64,000 bases of DNA from Gudongella sp034006985 (GTDB taxonomy: Bacteria; Bacillota; Clostridia; Tissierellales; Tissierellaceae), in contig JAVERT010000004.1 of NCBI GenBank assembly GCA_034006985.1, positions 90,205-154,204 of the forward strand. Direction: 5' to 3'. The notes beneath the pieces were generated by a model. It did no database searches. It was given only the letters and a program-made list of their open reading frames with translations, and was not told the DNA's origin. The position numbers and the translations under genes were made by a program. Within the stretch, counting starts at the first letter, position 1. The number at the start of each line of letters is the position of its first letter. Positions 25,958 through 34,378 of this stretch are shown piece after piece.

Positions 25958-28570
25958 TTAATAATAGTTTATGTTTACACCATTTTTCCCTACTTGTGGT
26001 TCATACTTTTTATAATTATTAACGATAACTATTACATTATCTCCATTTAGCATGCCATCAATAGATGTCATCTCATCACCAACAAATACTGAATATTCTT
26101 CTGTTCCTTCTAATATAGATTTAAAATATGCAACTAACACCTCATAGCTTGCATCAGAATAATAGAATATTTGTGTCATATCATCGAATCCTTTATCTTC
26201 TGTATCTATATAGCTAACTTCGTACAGTAAAAGATCTCTTGTGGTTCCAACAAACCCTAAATCATAGCCATCATAATAATCACTAGCATTACCATTATTT
26301 GCAACAGCATCATCTGGTATATCAAATATTCCATCGTCGCTTAATTTACTATCATCTATTTCTACTACATTCCAATTTACTTCTTCCTTAAAGCCTTCTA
26401 CTAAGTCTATTTCCCTAAACTTTATAGGAACTAAATATTTCATCGAATACCACATTTCAGTAATTACTCCATTTCTTATGCTAGTTTTTATATAAAGTAC
26501 TTTCTCGCCATCTAGCATATCATAATTAGCTGTAAAGAGTTCTATCTCACTATCCAATTCGAGTTGCTCTAAATATTTTACATTTAGTAGCCTTATTGGT
26601 AGAAGATTACCGTTAGTATATTCAGCAAAATGTGTGTATCTTTTTGTTTCTACATATGTAGCATCTGACTTAGAATTATATATTGCTGTAGATACAGGCA
26701 TATTATCCCAGCTAGTATCTATCCTTACATCTGCATTTTTATAAAAAACATCATATTCAAGTGGCATAATATTCTCTTTTGTTTTAGTAGTACCTTCTAT
26801 ACTCATATAAAATTCATTGGGAGCTTTTGCTAATGATATGTCTGTCTTTATATCCAGAAGAGAAACACCAGCCTCCTGAGCTGGCGTATTCTCTCTATTT
26901 GCCTCTTCCATACTAACACTATCTATTGCTTTGAAAAGTCTATACATCGTCATATAAGCCTGCTGTCTTTGATATCCGCCCCGAGGATCAAATCTATTTG
27001 AGCCTACACCTTTCATAACATTGATATTATAAACATACCCAGTATATGGTTTAGCCCAGTTTGCTATTTTCTCAATATCAGCATAATTTGGAGCATTTGC
27101 TGTTATATCTTTTCCTACAGCTCTTGCTGTTGCAGAAAGCACTTTAGCAGCTGCTTCTCTTGTAAGTGGATTGTTAGGTTCAAATGTCGTAGGTGATGTT
27201 CCATTTACAATTTCTAGAACACTTGCAGCAATAACATCTTTATTATTTGTGTCTACAAATGGTGAAGATGTCATTTCAAGACCTCTTATAGAAATATAGT
27301 CCTCAATACTCATATTAGATTTTACCTCTATCATTTTTATAGCAAGTATACAAAATTCTTCCCGTGTAATTGCTTTTGTGTAATTACCTTGCATATTTTC
27401 TGGAACTAATTGCATTCCTATAGCCTTTTCTACTTCTTCCATTGCCCAACTAGCAGGTGAGTCCTGAACATTTGAAATAACTTTAGTTAATGGAGTATAC
27501 CAAATCTCATCACTATTATAACCTAGCCCATTTCTATAGTTGCCGCCCATTGTCCAGAGTGTACCATCTTTTTTGACAACAGCTGCATGTCTTTCTCCAT
27601 TTGATACATATGTTACATTGTCACTGTATTTATAAGGTTCTTGTATATTACCCTCATCATTCCACTGACCATCCCAACCCCAAAGTGTTCCATCTGTTTT
27701 AACAACAAGCACACCTGAACCATTTTGGCACATAGTAGCAGTTGTAACACCGTCCATAACTTTATAAGGTGATCCAGGATTATCTACCCAACCATTTTCA
27801 GTATATATCTTACTAGAACCCCAACTGTATAAAGAACCATCAAGTCTAACAGCAAGAACTCTACCTCCACCTTCACGAACAAGTGCTACATCATCTAATA
27901 TCTTTGTAGCTGATAACTCCGCATTTGTACTTGTATCGCCACTATCTGTCATATTGCCAAGTTGTGCATCAGAATTATCTCCCCAAGCCCAAAGTGTATT
28001 GTCTTCTTTTATTACAAATACAACACCTCTACCTGCAGTAACTGACTTTACCTGGTCCATTACCTTTACAAATCCAACACTTGTATCTGCTTTAGTATCT
28101 GTACCATTACCAACGAATATTCCACCGCTTATCCATAGCGAATTATCATTTTTTACTGCTAAAATATAGTTATTTCCATTAGCAGCAATTTTAACATCAT
28201 CAAAAATTTGAACAGGTCTTAAAAATTTCGGATCTTGTTGGTTGTTTAAGTAACCATCAAAACTTCCCCAACCCCATAACGTATCATCTTTTTTTACTGC
28301 AACTCCACCAAATATGTTTGCTGATACACTTCTAACACTATTAAGTATCTTTATGGGAGTTATTTGTGGCTCTCCATTTTCATTGCCATTACCTGTATAT
28401 TGTAAACCCCATCCCCAAAGAGAACCATCATTTTTTACAACATATGTGCTCCCATATGCAGATGATAATATACTGCCACTTTCACCTTCTGCTAAAACAT
28501 TTATATTAAATGCCAGTATCATTACTAAAATAATACCTACTATTAAGCTTATTTTATAAGTTTTTTTCAT
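25958..28570 (-). CDS. Secreted RCC1-repeat protein with SLH domains and a lipoprotein-shared C-terminal domain
   Basis: The 870-residue protein has a signal peptide (1-27, ending VLAEG), then about seven RCC1/BLIP-II-type propeller repeats (about 33-365, each with a K-x-DG-T-LWGWG core), then three S-layer-homology motifs (about 372-548, with ITREEFCILA and LTREAAAKVLS) that should bind secondary wall polymer. Residues about 580-755 resemble the LolA-like fold of secreted proteins (EMWYSMKYLVPIKF). The last 80 residues match the C-terminus of the neighbouring lipoprotein. It is last in a minus-strand run with the lipoprotein, a small membrane protein and an AIM24 protein. It is probably a surface-bound binding protein. 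The ligand is unknown. Confidence 0.85.
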   Translation of the reverse strand: MKKTYKISLIVGIILVMILAFNINVLAEGESGSILSSAYGSTYVVKNDGSLWGWGLQYTGNGNENGEPQITPIKILNSVRSVSANIFGGVAVKKDDTLWGWGSFDGYLNNQQDPKFLRPVQIFDDVKIAANGNNYILAVKNDNSLWISGGIFVGNGTDTKADTSVGFVKVMDQVKSVTAGRGVVFVIKEDNTLWAWGDNSDAQLGNMTDSGDTSTNAELSATKILDDVALVREGGGRVLAVRLDGSLYSWGSSKIYTENGWVDNPGSPYKVMDGVTTATMCQNGSGVLVVKTDGTLWGWDGQWNDEGNIQEPYKYSDNVTYVSNGERHAAVVKKDGTLWTMGGNYRNGLGYNSDEIWYTPLTKVISNVQDSPASWAMEEVEKAIGMQLVPENMQGNYTKAITREEFCILAIKMIEVKSNMSIEDYISIRGLEMTSSPFVDTNNKDVIAASVLEIVNGTSPTTFEPNNPLTREAAAKVLSATARAVGKDITANAPNYADIEKIANWAKPYTGYVYNINVMKGVGSNRFDPRGGYQRQQAYMTMYRLFKAIDSVSMEEANRENTPAQEAGVSLLDIKTDISLAKAPNEFYMSIEGTTKTKENIMPLEYDVFYKNADVRIDTSWDNMPVSTAIYNSKSDATYVETKRYTHFAEYTNGNLLPIRLLNVKYLEQLELDSEIELFTANYDMLDGEKVLYIKTSIRNGVITEMWYSMKYLVPIKFREIDLVEGFKEEVNWNVVEIDDSKLSDDGIFDIPDDAVANNGNASDYYDGYDLGFVGTTRDLLLYEVSYIDTEDKGFDDMTQIFYYSDASYEVLVAYFKSILEGTEEYSVFVGDEMTSIDGMLNGDNVIVIVNNYKKYEPQVGKNGVNINYY

Positions 28571-28579
28571 TAGATCCTC

Positions 28580-29389
28580 CTATTTTTTTGATGTAGTGTC
28601 AAGATATGTGTTTACTGCCATCTTATTTCCTAATTCTTCAATACTTATATATACTGGAGTTTCATTTATCATTCCTTGAAGCATAGCGCCTGGAACTCCT
28701 GGCTGCTTTATTTCCAAATAATCCTCTGTATTAATTATCAATTCCTGATAATAGCTTACCAAATCCTCTGAACTTGCATCAGAAGAATACTCAAATAAAA
28801 TTGAATACTCATCTTCATAATCTTGTAATACTTCACTTACTTTGTAAGAAAACAATTCTCTTGCATCACCTGTTACTACTCTTAGTTCACCAGAAGTATT
28901 TCCCTGTATTCCCATCATCTGTTCAATATCTGTTGTACCTAACTCTGGAATCTCTGTTCCTTCAGCTTCTTTTAAAGCATTCTCCATCCCATTCATTATC
29001 TGTTTTTGGTCTTCTGTCAAACTTCCTACATTTGATTTTTCATACTCATAATATTCTGAAATTGTTATCCCCATAAAATCTGCCGCTGTTTTGAATTCAT
29101 CAAATGGAGTATCACCATTAGCCTCAATTCTAGATATATACTCCTCGTTTGTAATCCCATATTTATTAGCGCCTATTTTAGTTAATTCGTCTATAATGCT
29201 TTGCAATTTCTTCTCAGATATTCCTTCTTCTTTAGCTGTTGCTTTTAGTGTATCCGCCGAATTAGTATCTGCTATGTTATCAATGTCTTGAGCAAGTACT
29301 TCTTCTACCTTATCAGATGAATCTTTGCAGCCAACAGCAGTCAACGATATTAACGCAACAATAATTAGTAATATTAGTTTTCTTTTCAT
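28580..29389 (-). CDS. Lipoprotein of unknown function
   Basis: The 269-residue protein has a type II signal peptide with lipobox LTAVGC (Cys21), so it should be lipid-anchored outside the membrane. Residues about 25-165 are acidic and helical. Residues about 170-265 form a domain that is similar to the end of the RCC1-SLH protein 9 nt downstream: YSSDASSEDLVSYYQEL here against YYSDASYEVLVAYFKSI there, followed by an MLxGxxNxxPVxIxI-like strand pattern in both. I do not recognise a named family. AAGGAGACCCAT precedes the ATG. Confidence 0.8.
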   Translation of the reverse strand: MKRKLILLIIVALISLTAVGCKDSSDKVEEVLAQDIDNIADTNSADTLKATAKEEGISEKKLQSIIDELTKIGANKYGITNEEYISRIEANGDTPFDEFKTAADFMGITISEYYEYEKSNVGSLTEDQKQIMNGMENALKEAEGTEIPELGTTDIEQMMGIQGNTSGELRVVTGDARELFSYKVSEVLQDYEDEYSILFEYSSDASSEDLVSYYQELIINTEDYLEIKQPGVPGAMLQGMINETPVYISIEELGNKMAVNTYLDTTSKK

Positions 29390-29404
29390 ATGGGTCTCCT
29401 TAGT

Positions 29405-29701
29405 CTATTTAATTAATCTGTATTTCCCTATCAATGGTAACTCTTTCATAGTTCCATTTATTGCATTTAAGACTCCCATTACAGCTAGGACAAAGCAAAA
29501 CAATCCACCAACTGGAAGTATTAAAAACCATCCTATAACAGGCACAAATGATCCAATTATGCTAACAGCAACTGACAATAAGAATAAATTTAAACCTTGA
29601 TTGGTATGAAACTTATAGTCTTCATTACTACTATCAATCAAAATTGGAATAAAAAATATTATATACGCTAATGCACAAATCCACTTATTAGTTTCTTTCA
29701 T
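29405..29701 (-). CDS. Small DUF4870-like membrane protein
   Basis: The 98-residue protein has three membrane helices (about 8-22, 36-62 and 64-82) with the segment YKFHTNQGLNLFLLSV, which is the typical HxxQGL feature of DUF4870-type small membrane proteins. The function of this family is unknown. It lies 2 nt after the AIM24 gene and 15 nt before the lipoprotein gene, so the four are likely co-expressed. Confidence 0.78.
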   Translation of the reverse strand: MKETNKWICALAYIIFFIPILIDSSNEDYKFHTNQGLNLFLLSVAVSIIGSFVPVIGWFLILPVGGLFCFVLAVMGVLNAINGTMKELPLIGKYRLIK

Positions 29702-29703
29702 CT

Positions 29704-30516
29704 TTAATCCCTCCCAAATAAATTAGCAAGTCCCGCAAGCTCTTCTATACCAGTATTTGTTGCATGTTTAGTTTCACCTTTACTTCCACCTGCAGCTTTG
29801 TATATTCTATCAGCCATTCTACTAAATGGCAGTGATTGAAGCCACACTTCACCTTCACCAGAAAGTGTTCCTAAAAATATACCTTCTCCCCCAAACAATC
29901 CACTTTTGATATCTCCAGCAAATTTAACATCAAAATCAACACCACTAGTCATGGCAACTAGACAGCCGGTATCTATTGTTAGTGATTCTCCATGATTAAT
30001 GTGCTTTTTTATCAACGCTCCACCTGCATGTAGAAAAGCTAATCCATCTCCCTCTAGCTTTTGCATTATAAAACCTTCTCCACCAAAGAAGCCAGCTCCA
30101 ATTTTTTTCTGAAGATGAATTCCTACTGATATCCCTTTAGCAGCACATAGAAAAGCATCTTTTTGACAAATAATACTACCATTTAATTCACTTAAATCTG
30201 CTACTACTATAGAGCCTGGGTAAGGTGCCCCAAAAGAAACATGAGCTTTTCCATCTTGATTGTTGCTAAAAACAGTCATAAATAACCCCTCACCAGTTAC
30301 AAGTCTTTTACCTGCACCCATTAATTTGCCCATTAAGCCTTTACCTTTATCTTTTCCACTACCATCACCCATAATTGTATCCATTTTGATTTTATGATCC
30401 ATATACATCATTGCACCAGCTTCAGCTAATACACTTTCTCCTGGATCCAATTCAATTTCTACGAATTGCATATCATCCCCAAATAATTTGTAATCAATTA
30501 CATTTGCTTTCTCCAT
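29704..30516 (-). CDS. AIM24 / TIGR00266 family protein
   Basis: The 270-residue protein is a clear member of the AIM24 (TIGR00266) family: VEIELDPGESVLAEAGAMMYM near the start, FGAPYPGSIV, and repeated FFGGEGF / LFGGEGIFLGTLSGEG beta-strand loops. The family forms a trefoil of beta-helical strands of unknown biochemical role. The mitochondrial member helps organise inner-membrane structure. It begins a run with a small membrane protein, a lipoprotein and the RCC1-SLH protein, which hints at a surface or membrane job here. AAGGGGGAT precedes the ATG. Confidence 0.9.
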   Translation of the reverse strand: MEKANVIDYKLFGDDMQFVEIELDPGESVLAEAGAMMYMDHKIKMDTIMGDGSGKDKGKGLMGKLMGAGKRLVTGEGLFMTVFSNNQDGKAHVSFGAPYPGSIVVADLSELNGSIICQKDAFLCAAKGISVGIHLQKKIGAGFFGGEGFIMQKLEGDGLAFLHAGGALIKKHINHGESLTIDTGCLVAMTSGVDFDVKFAGDIKSGLFGGEGIFLGTLSGEGEVWLQSLPFSRMADRIYKAAGGSKGETKHATNTGIEELAGLANLFGRD

Positions 30517-30617
30517 TGTAAAATCCCCCTTTATATAATTTCATCGTATTAAAAGCAAGAGTTATTTACAATATACAAGTGTCACCACTTTGTCTAGCTA
30601 CAGTCATATATTTTAGC

Positions 30618-30660
30618 ATAAAAAAATGACTCTAGTCATTTTAAATTCTAGAGTCATTTA
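30618..30660 (-). terminator. Terminator of the histidine kinase operon
   Basis: A 12-bp perfect stem AAATGACTCTAG / CTAGAGTCATTT includes the stop codon of the kinase and is followed on the minus strand by seven T. A diverged copy of this element lies at about 62.39-62.43 kb. Confidence 0.85.
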
Positions 30661-32337
30661 AATACTTATAATCGCCATAAAACCATCTTGAGTATTATAG
30701 TCAATCTTTCCACCGATATTACTAATCCTATCTTCTAAACCTCTTAATCCATTCCCTTTAACTAGAGTTCTTATCCCCTTTCCATTATCCATCATTAATA
30801 AATCTATATCTGTATTCCTAATATTTATTGATATAAAAATTTCACTAGCTCCACTGTGTTTTAAGGTGTTAGTTATTAATTCCATACAAACTTTTTTTAA
30901 AACATCATAAACTATCATGTCTACAGAGTACATTATTCCTTTTAATTTTAAATTCGTTTTTATTCCTAGCTTATTCACAGAATCTAACATTTTTCTAATA
31001 TCTATTTCTAACTGTTTTCCTGAGTGATTTTCTTCTCTAGAAATTGTAATAGACTTCATATTAGTTATTCCTGTATCAATAGATTTTATTGCATCATTAA
31101 TCGATCGCATTGCTAATTCTTTATCTTTATTAATGTACAATCTAGCGACTTCTAGTAACTTTACTGTAACAACCAGCGAATGACCAACAATATCGTGGAG
31201 TTCCCTTGCTACATAGTTTCTAGCTCCCACTTTAGATGTTTCTTTCAATATCGCTATATTGTTTTCAAGTTCTATATTTGAATTTAATAGTTCCTTTTGC
31301 TTTTCTTTTATTTCACTCTCTATATGTCTATATGAGCTAATATCCTTTATAGTAACTAAATACTGAGTTTCAATTAAAGTGGATACCTCTCTAATATAAG
31401 CGCTAATATATTTATCCTCAATTCTTAATTCTTTTTTTAATACTTTTAATTTTCTAATTTCACTCATATATAGTTTTCCCAATATGATTTCGATTGTTTT
31501 TTCAGTGTTGTTTTTAAAAATATTTTCAAATTTTTCATTTGTATATATAACTTTATAATCAGATCCTAATATACATATCGCAGTGTCTAATTTATGTACT
31601 ATTTCATGTTTCATAATTGGAGATAGGCTAAAAAAATCATGCTTAAAAGTAGCGTATACAAATGCTAGTGTCGCCCAGGTAAATGTTATTGGTGTTATGT
31701 CAAATATTATTGGTATTCCAATTGAAAATATAAAATGTTGCAACATTCTACTTATATACAAAAAATTAATTATAAGTGGAAAAACAATCGCAGATGCAAT
31801 CAGACTTTTATACCATAATTTTTTATTTTGAAATTCTCTTTTAAATGTAAGAACTCCATATGCAAATCCTACTACCACAAAACTATATACTATTATGGTA
31901 TGTATATAAAACAAGATACCAAAGCTATCTCCTCCAAAATTATATGTTTTATAAAACAAATAATGATACGGATTAGTAACTACAATTAAAAACTGTATTA
32001 TCGGGAATATATATATAATAGATCTAATTTTTTTACTCAGAGATTTACCCTTATAGTATGAATATCCGAACTCTAGAAATGAAACTTCAAAAACACAAGT
32101 GCAGAAATAATAACCTACTATAAACCACCACCTAGAAATCTCAGAAGGAGAAACTGTTTTAAATATCTTAAAAACCATCCATGTAATCATGCTAATTTGC
32201 ATAACAAGAAACCATCTAACGGCTGAGTCTTTATAAGCCTTAATATAAAATATCATGAAAAATACTATTGCCAAAATTATTGCTAATATATGTACAATAC
32301 AAATAGTTTGAATTTCGAATTTTAACAGTTCACTCAT
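30658..32337 (-). CDS. Sensor histidine kinase, 7TM-type sensor with HisKA_3
   Basis: The 559-residue protein begins with about seven membrane helices (residues about 12-232, the histidine-kinase 7TM-type sensor), then a short PAS-like part (about 245-335), a coiled coil (about 336-370), the HisKA_3 phosphoacceptor helix ARELHDIVGHSL with His381, and a HATPase domain (N-box ELITNTLKHSG, G-box DNGKGI and GLRGLEDRI). It is therefore complete. Its start overlaps the stop of the response regulator by one base (TGATG), so the two should form a pair. The trigger is unknown. The neighbouring giant S-layer protein is a plausible target of the system. Confidence 0.92.
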   Translation of the reverse strand: MSELLKFEIQTICIVHILAIILAIVFFMIFYIKAYKDSAVRWFLVMQISMITWMVFKIFKTVSPSEISRWWFIVGYYFCTCVFEVSFLEFGYSYYKGKSLSKKIRSIIYIFPIIQFLIVVTNPYHYLFYKTYNFGGDSFGILFYIHTIIVYSFVVVGFAYGVLTFKREFQNKKLWYKSLIASAIVFPLIINFLYISRMLQHFIFSIGIPIIFDITPITFTWATLAFVYATFKHDFFSLSPIMKHEIVHKLDTAICILGSDYKVIYTNEKFENIFKNNTEKTIEIILGKLYMSEIRKLKVLKKELRIEDKYISAYIREVSTLIETQYLVTIKDISSYRHIESEIKEKQKELLNSNIELENNIAILKETSKVGARNYVARELHDIVGHSLVVTVKLLEVARLYINKDKELAMRSINDAIKSIDTGITNMKSITISREENHSGKQLEIDIRKMLDSVNKLGIKTNLKLKGIMYSVDMIVYDVLKKVCMELITNTLKHSGASEIFISINIRNTDIDLLMMDNGKGIRTLVKGNGLRGLEDRISNIGGKIDYNTQDGFMAIISI

Positions 32338-32972
32338 CAGTCTATTCCATTTTCTACAGCATATACGGCAAGTTGCAGTCTATCAGAAATATCCAATTTT
32401 TCATAAATTCTACTTACTTTGTTTTTTACTGTCCCTTCTGAATAATTAAATGTTTTTGCGATTTTTTTATTGCTATGCCCTCTAACAATAAGCCTTATTA
32501 TATCTATTTCTTTTTCATTTAAAATATCTGTGTATTGTTTCTTATTTTTAACAAGTTTTTTAAACTTATCTACCATTAATTTTTTTACACTTTCATGGAT
32601 TACAGTCAAACCATAGTTAACACATTTTATGGTTATTATCAACTCAGCACAATCTATATCTTTAATAATATATCCATCAGCATCACTTAAGAATGAATTG
32701 ATAACATTATCTGTATTTTCAAAAGTTGTTAGTATAATAACCTTTATATCAGGTTGGTTTTCTTTTATTATATTAAGAGCTGATATACCATCCATCTCAG
32801 GCATTTCAATGTCCATAAGCACAACATCTGGTTTGTAAATATCACAAGACTCTATGGCTTCTTTGCCAGTTCCTACCATATCAACTACATTTATCTCTTC
32901 ATCTGTGCTAATAATTTGACCTAATGATTCTCTTAACAACATTTGATCATCTGCTATTATTATATCAATCAT
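32337..32972 (-). CDS. NarL/LuxR-family response regulator
   Basis: The 211-residue protein has a receiver domain with Asp8, Asp9, phosphoacceptor Asp54 (VLMDIEMPEMDG) and the conserved Lys in GYIIKDID, then a LuxR-type DNA-binding domain (about 147-205: LNEKEIDIIRLIVRGHSNKKIA...GTVKNKVSRIYEKL). It should be phosphorylated by the kinase encoded next to it. The gene starts 29 nt after the PAS/DHp protein, so three signalling proteins are made together. Confidence 0.95.
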   Translation of the reverse strand: MIDIIIADDQMLLRESLGQIISTDEEINVVDMVGTGKEAIESCDIYKPDVVLMDIEMPEMDGISALNIIKENQPDIKVIILTTFENTDNVINSFLSDADGYIIKDIDCAELIITIKCVNYGLTVIHESVKKLMVDKFKKLVKNKKQYTDILNEKEIDIIRLIVRGHSNKKIAKTFNYSEGTVKNKVSRIYEKLDISDRLQLAVYAVENGID

Positions 32973-33001
32973 CCCATCCCCCCCATTAGTACTAGTTTAT
33001 T

Positions 33002-34051
33002 TTATTTATCATAGTAATTTATATATTCTGAAACAGCTGTCCTTACATCTAATAAATTATCTTTGGCTCTTTCAATAGTCCTTATAATATTTTCATCAAA
33101 ATTTTCATCTATTTTTTCTAACATATTTTGAATTTCTACTTTTAGCGCCTGCATTGATTGTTGCTGATTGTCTGCTATTTTGTGGAGCAAACTATTTATC
33201 TCTCTTTCCTTTTCGGTATCGTAAACAATCTCTTTATATAGGGCTAATTCAATATTTATATCTTTTGCTTGCTCTTTCTTCAATTCTAAATTGTCTAGCA
33301 TATGAATTAAATCTGTTATATCTGTAAAAGTGATTATATGCCCAACAATTTCGTCTTCATCCATAATTTCTTTTTTATTGTACTGAAAATAAATATCATA
33401 ATCCAAAATCTTGATAAAAGACTTATCATAAGCTTTTCTAATAATAGTTGAATTAGTAAATATAGTTTTTATTTCCGTAATATCTATCTTATCAATTTCA
33501 CTGAAAATATGAGAATTAGCTATATTATTATTTTTATATATTATCTTACCATTACCATCAACAATAAAAACATAATCAAGAACTAACTCTTTAATATCCC
33601 CGAAGACAGATGTTGGTACTCTATAGGGTATAAAATAATTTGCTACAATAATTAAATTTATTGCAAGCAAAACGTAGACTATTATCCTAGAGTCAAAATT
33701 AAACAATAAAACAGATAAGGACAAACTAAACAATACAGTCAACGAAATCATTGTTTTTTTATCTACAAATCTAATCATTTTCACAAGTAAATAACTATGA
33801 AATAATACAAATACAACAAGAAATGTATTACTGAGCACTCCCGACAATTTAATTATACCTGTGGAGACTGCTATTGCTTCTACAAATCTTAGTAGAATTG
33901 CCATGCCAAAACTAGCGTATGAAGCCATAATAGTTTTATTATTGCCTTTATATAAATATATCATAAAGTTTACCACAATAAAAATAATAAGCATTGTTAA
34001 GTAAACTATACTAAAAAACTGATTTGAACTATAATATCTACCATCTCCCAC
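33002..34051 (-). CDS. Membrane PAS protein with kinase-type phosphoacceptor helix but no ATPase domain
   Basis: The 349-residue protein has about five membrane helices (residues about 12-142), a PAS domain (about 150-250, IVDGNGKIIYKNN) and a long C-terminal coiled coil (about 252-345). The coil contains LLHKIADNQQQ with His290, which lines up with the LHDIVGHS phosphoacceptor block of the adjacent complete kinase. No N-, G1- or G2-box of a HATPase follows. It ends at YINYYDK. It may therefore be a sensor that receives phosphate or pairs with the full kinase. Start GTG at 34051 behind AGGGGGAG. It is first in the operon with the regulator and kinase. Confidence 0.8.
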   Translation of the reverse strand: MGDGRYYSSNQFFSIVYLTMLIIFIVVNFMIYLYKGNNKTIMASYASFGMAILLRFVEAIAVSTGIIKLSGVLSNTFLVVFVLFHSYLLVKMIRFVDKKTMISLTVLFSLSLSVLLFNFDSRIIVYVLLAINLIIVANYFIPYRVPTSVFGDIKELVLDYVFIVDGNGKIIYKNNNIANSHIFSEIDKIDITEIKTIFTNSTIIRKAYDKSFIKILDYDIYFQYNKKEIMDEDEIVGHIITFTDITDLIHMLDNLELKKEQAKDINIELALYKEIVYDTEKEREINSLLHKIADNQQQSMQALKVEIQNMLEKIDENFDENIIRTIERAKDNLLDVRTAVSEYINYYDK

Positions 34052-34378
34052 AAGACTCCCCCTTTACCACTTTATTGTTTTATTATATCAGATACTGAAA
34101 TATAATTGTTTCCATATCCTATTTTTTTGTATAGTTTTCTAATTTTCAATCTAAATACAATAATCAAATAATAGAATCTTTCAGGAAAAGATTAATCAAC
34201 TTAAAACAAACCCCAAACTAAAATAGTTTCCTAACTCACTATTAACCTTTAACTGCATACATTTATTCTTTAATATACTTATTCTAATGCAAAGAAAGAA
34301 ACTAAAAAAATTTACTTTAGTTTCTTTCTTTTTTCTTGGCATTCACTCTCTTGTATTATGAACTACTAAATAGTATCT
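34052..34378. other. Intergenic region between the giant gene and the signalling operon
   Basis: About 330 nt. It holds a stem-loop about 50 nt after the stop of the giant gene and, nearer 34.1 kb, the AT-rich promoter region of the PAS/DHp-regulator-kinase operon. I saw no coding sequence in it. Confidence 0.6.
34291..34331 (-). terminator. Stem-loop after the giant gene
   Basis: A 16-bp perfect stem (34291-34306 with 34316-34331) has a 9-nt loop. On the minus strand the right side is TTTCTTTCTTT followed by GC, so it is a reasonable but not ideal terminator. It lies where the long transcript would need to end. Confidence 0.6.

Noticed and set aside
28774..29076. Plus-strand frame rich in His and Leu opposite the lipoprotein gene
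   Set aside because: It is antisense to an acidic, helical coding region. The composition is explained by the complement of Glu, Asn and Lys codons.
30618..30660. Possible repeat family because of the similar hairpin at 62.39 kb
   Set aside because: Similarity continues beyond the hairpin into the kinase coding end, so it is one local duplication and not a dispersed repeat element.
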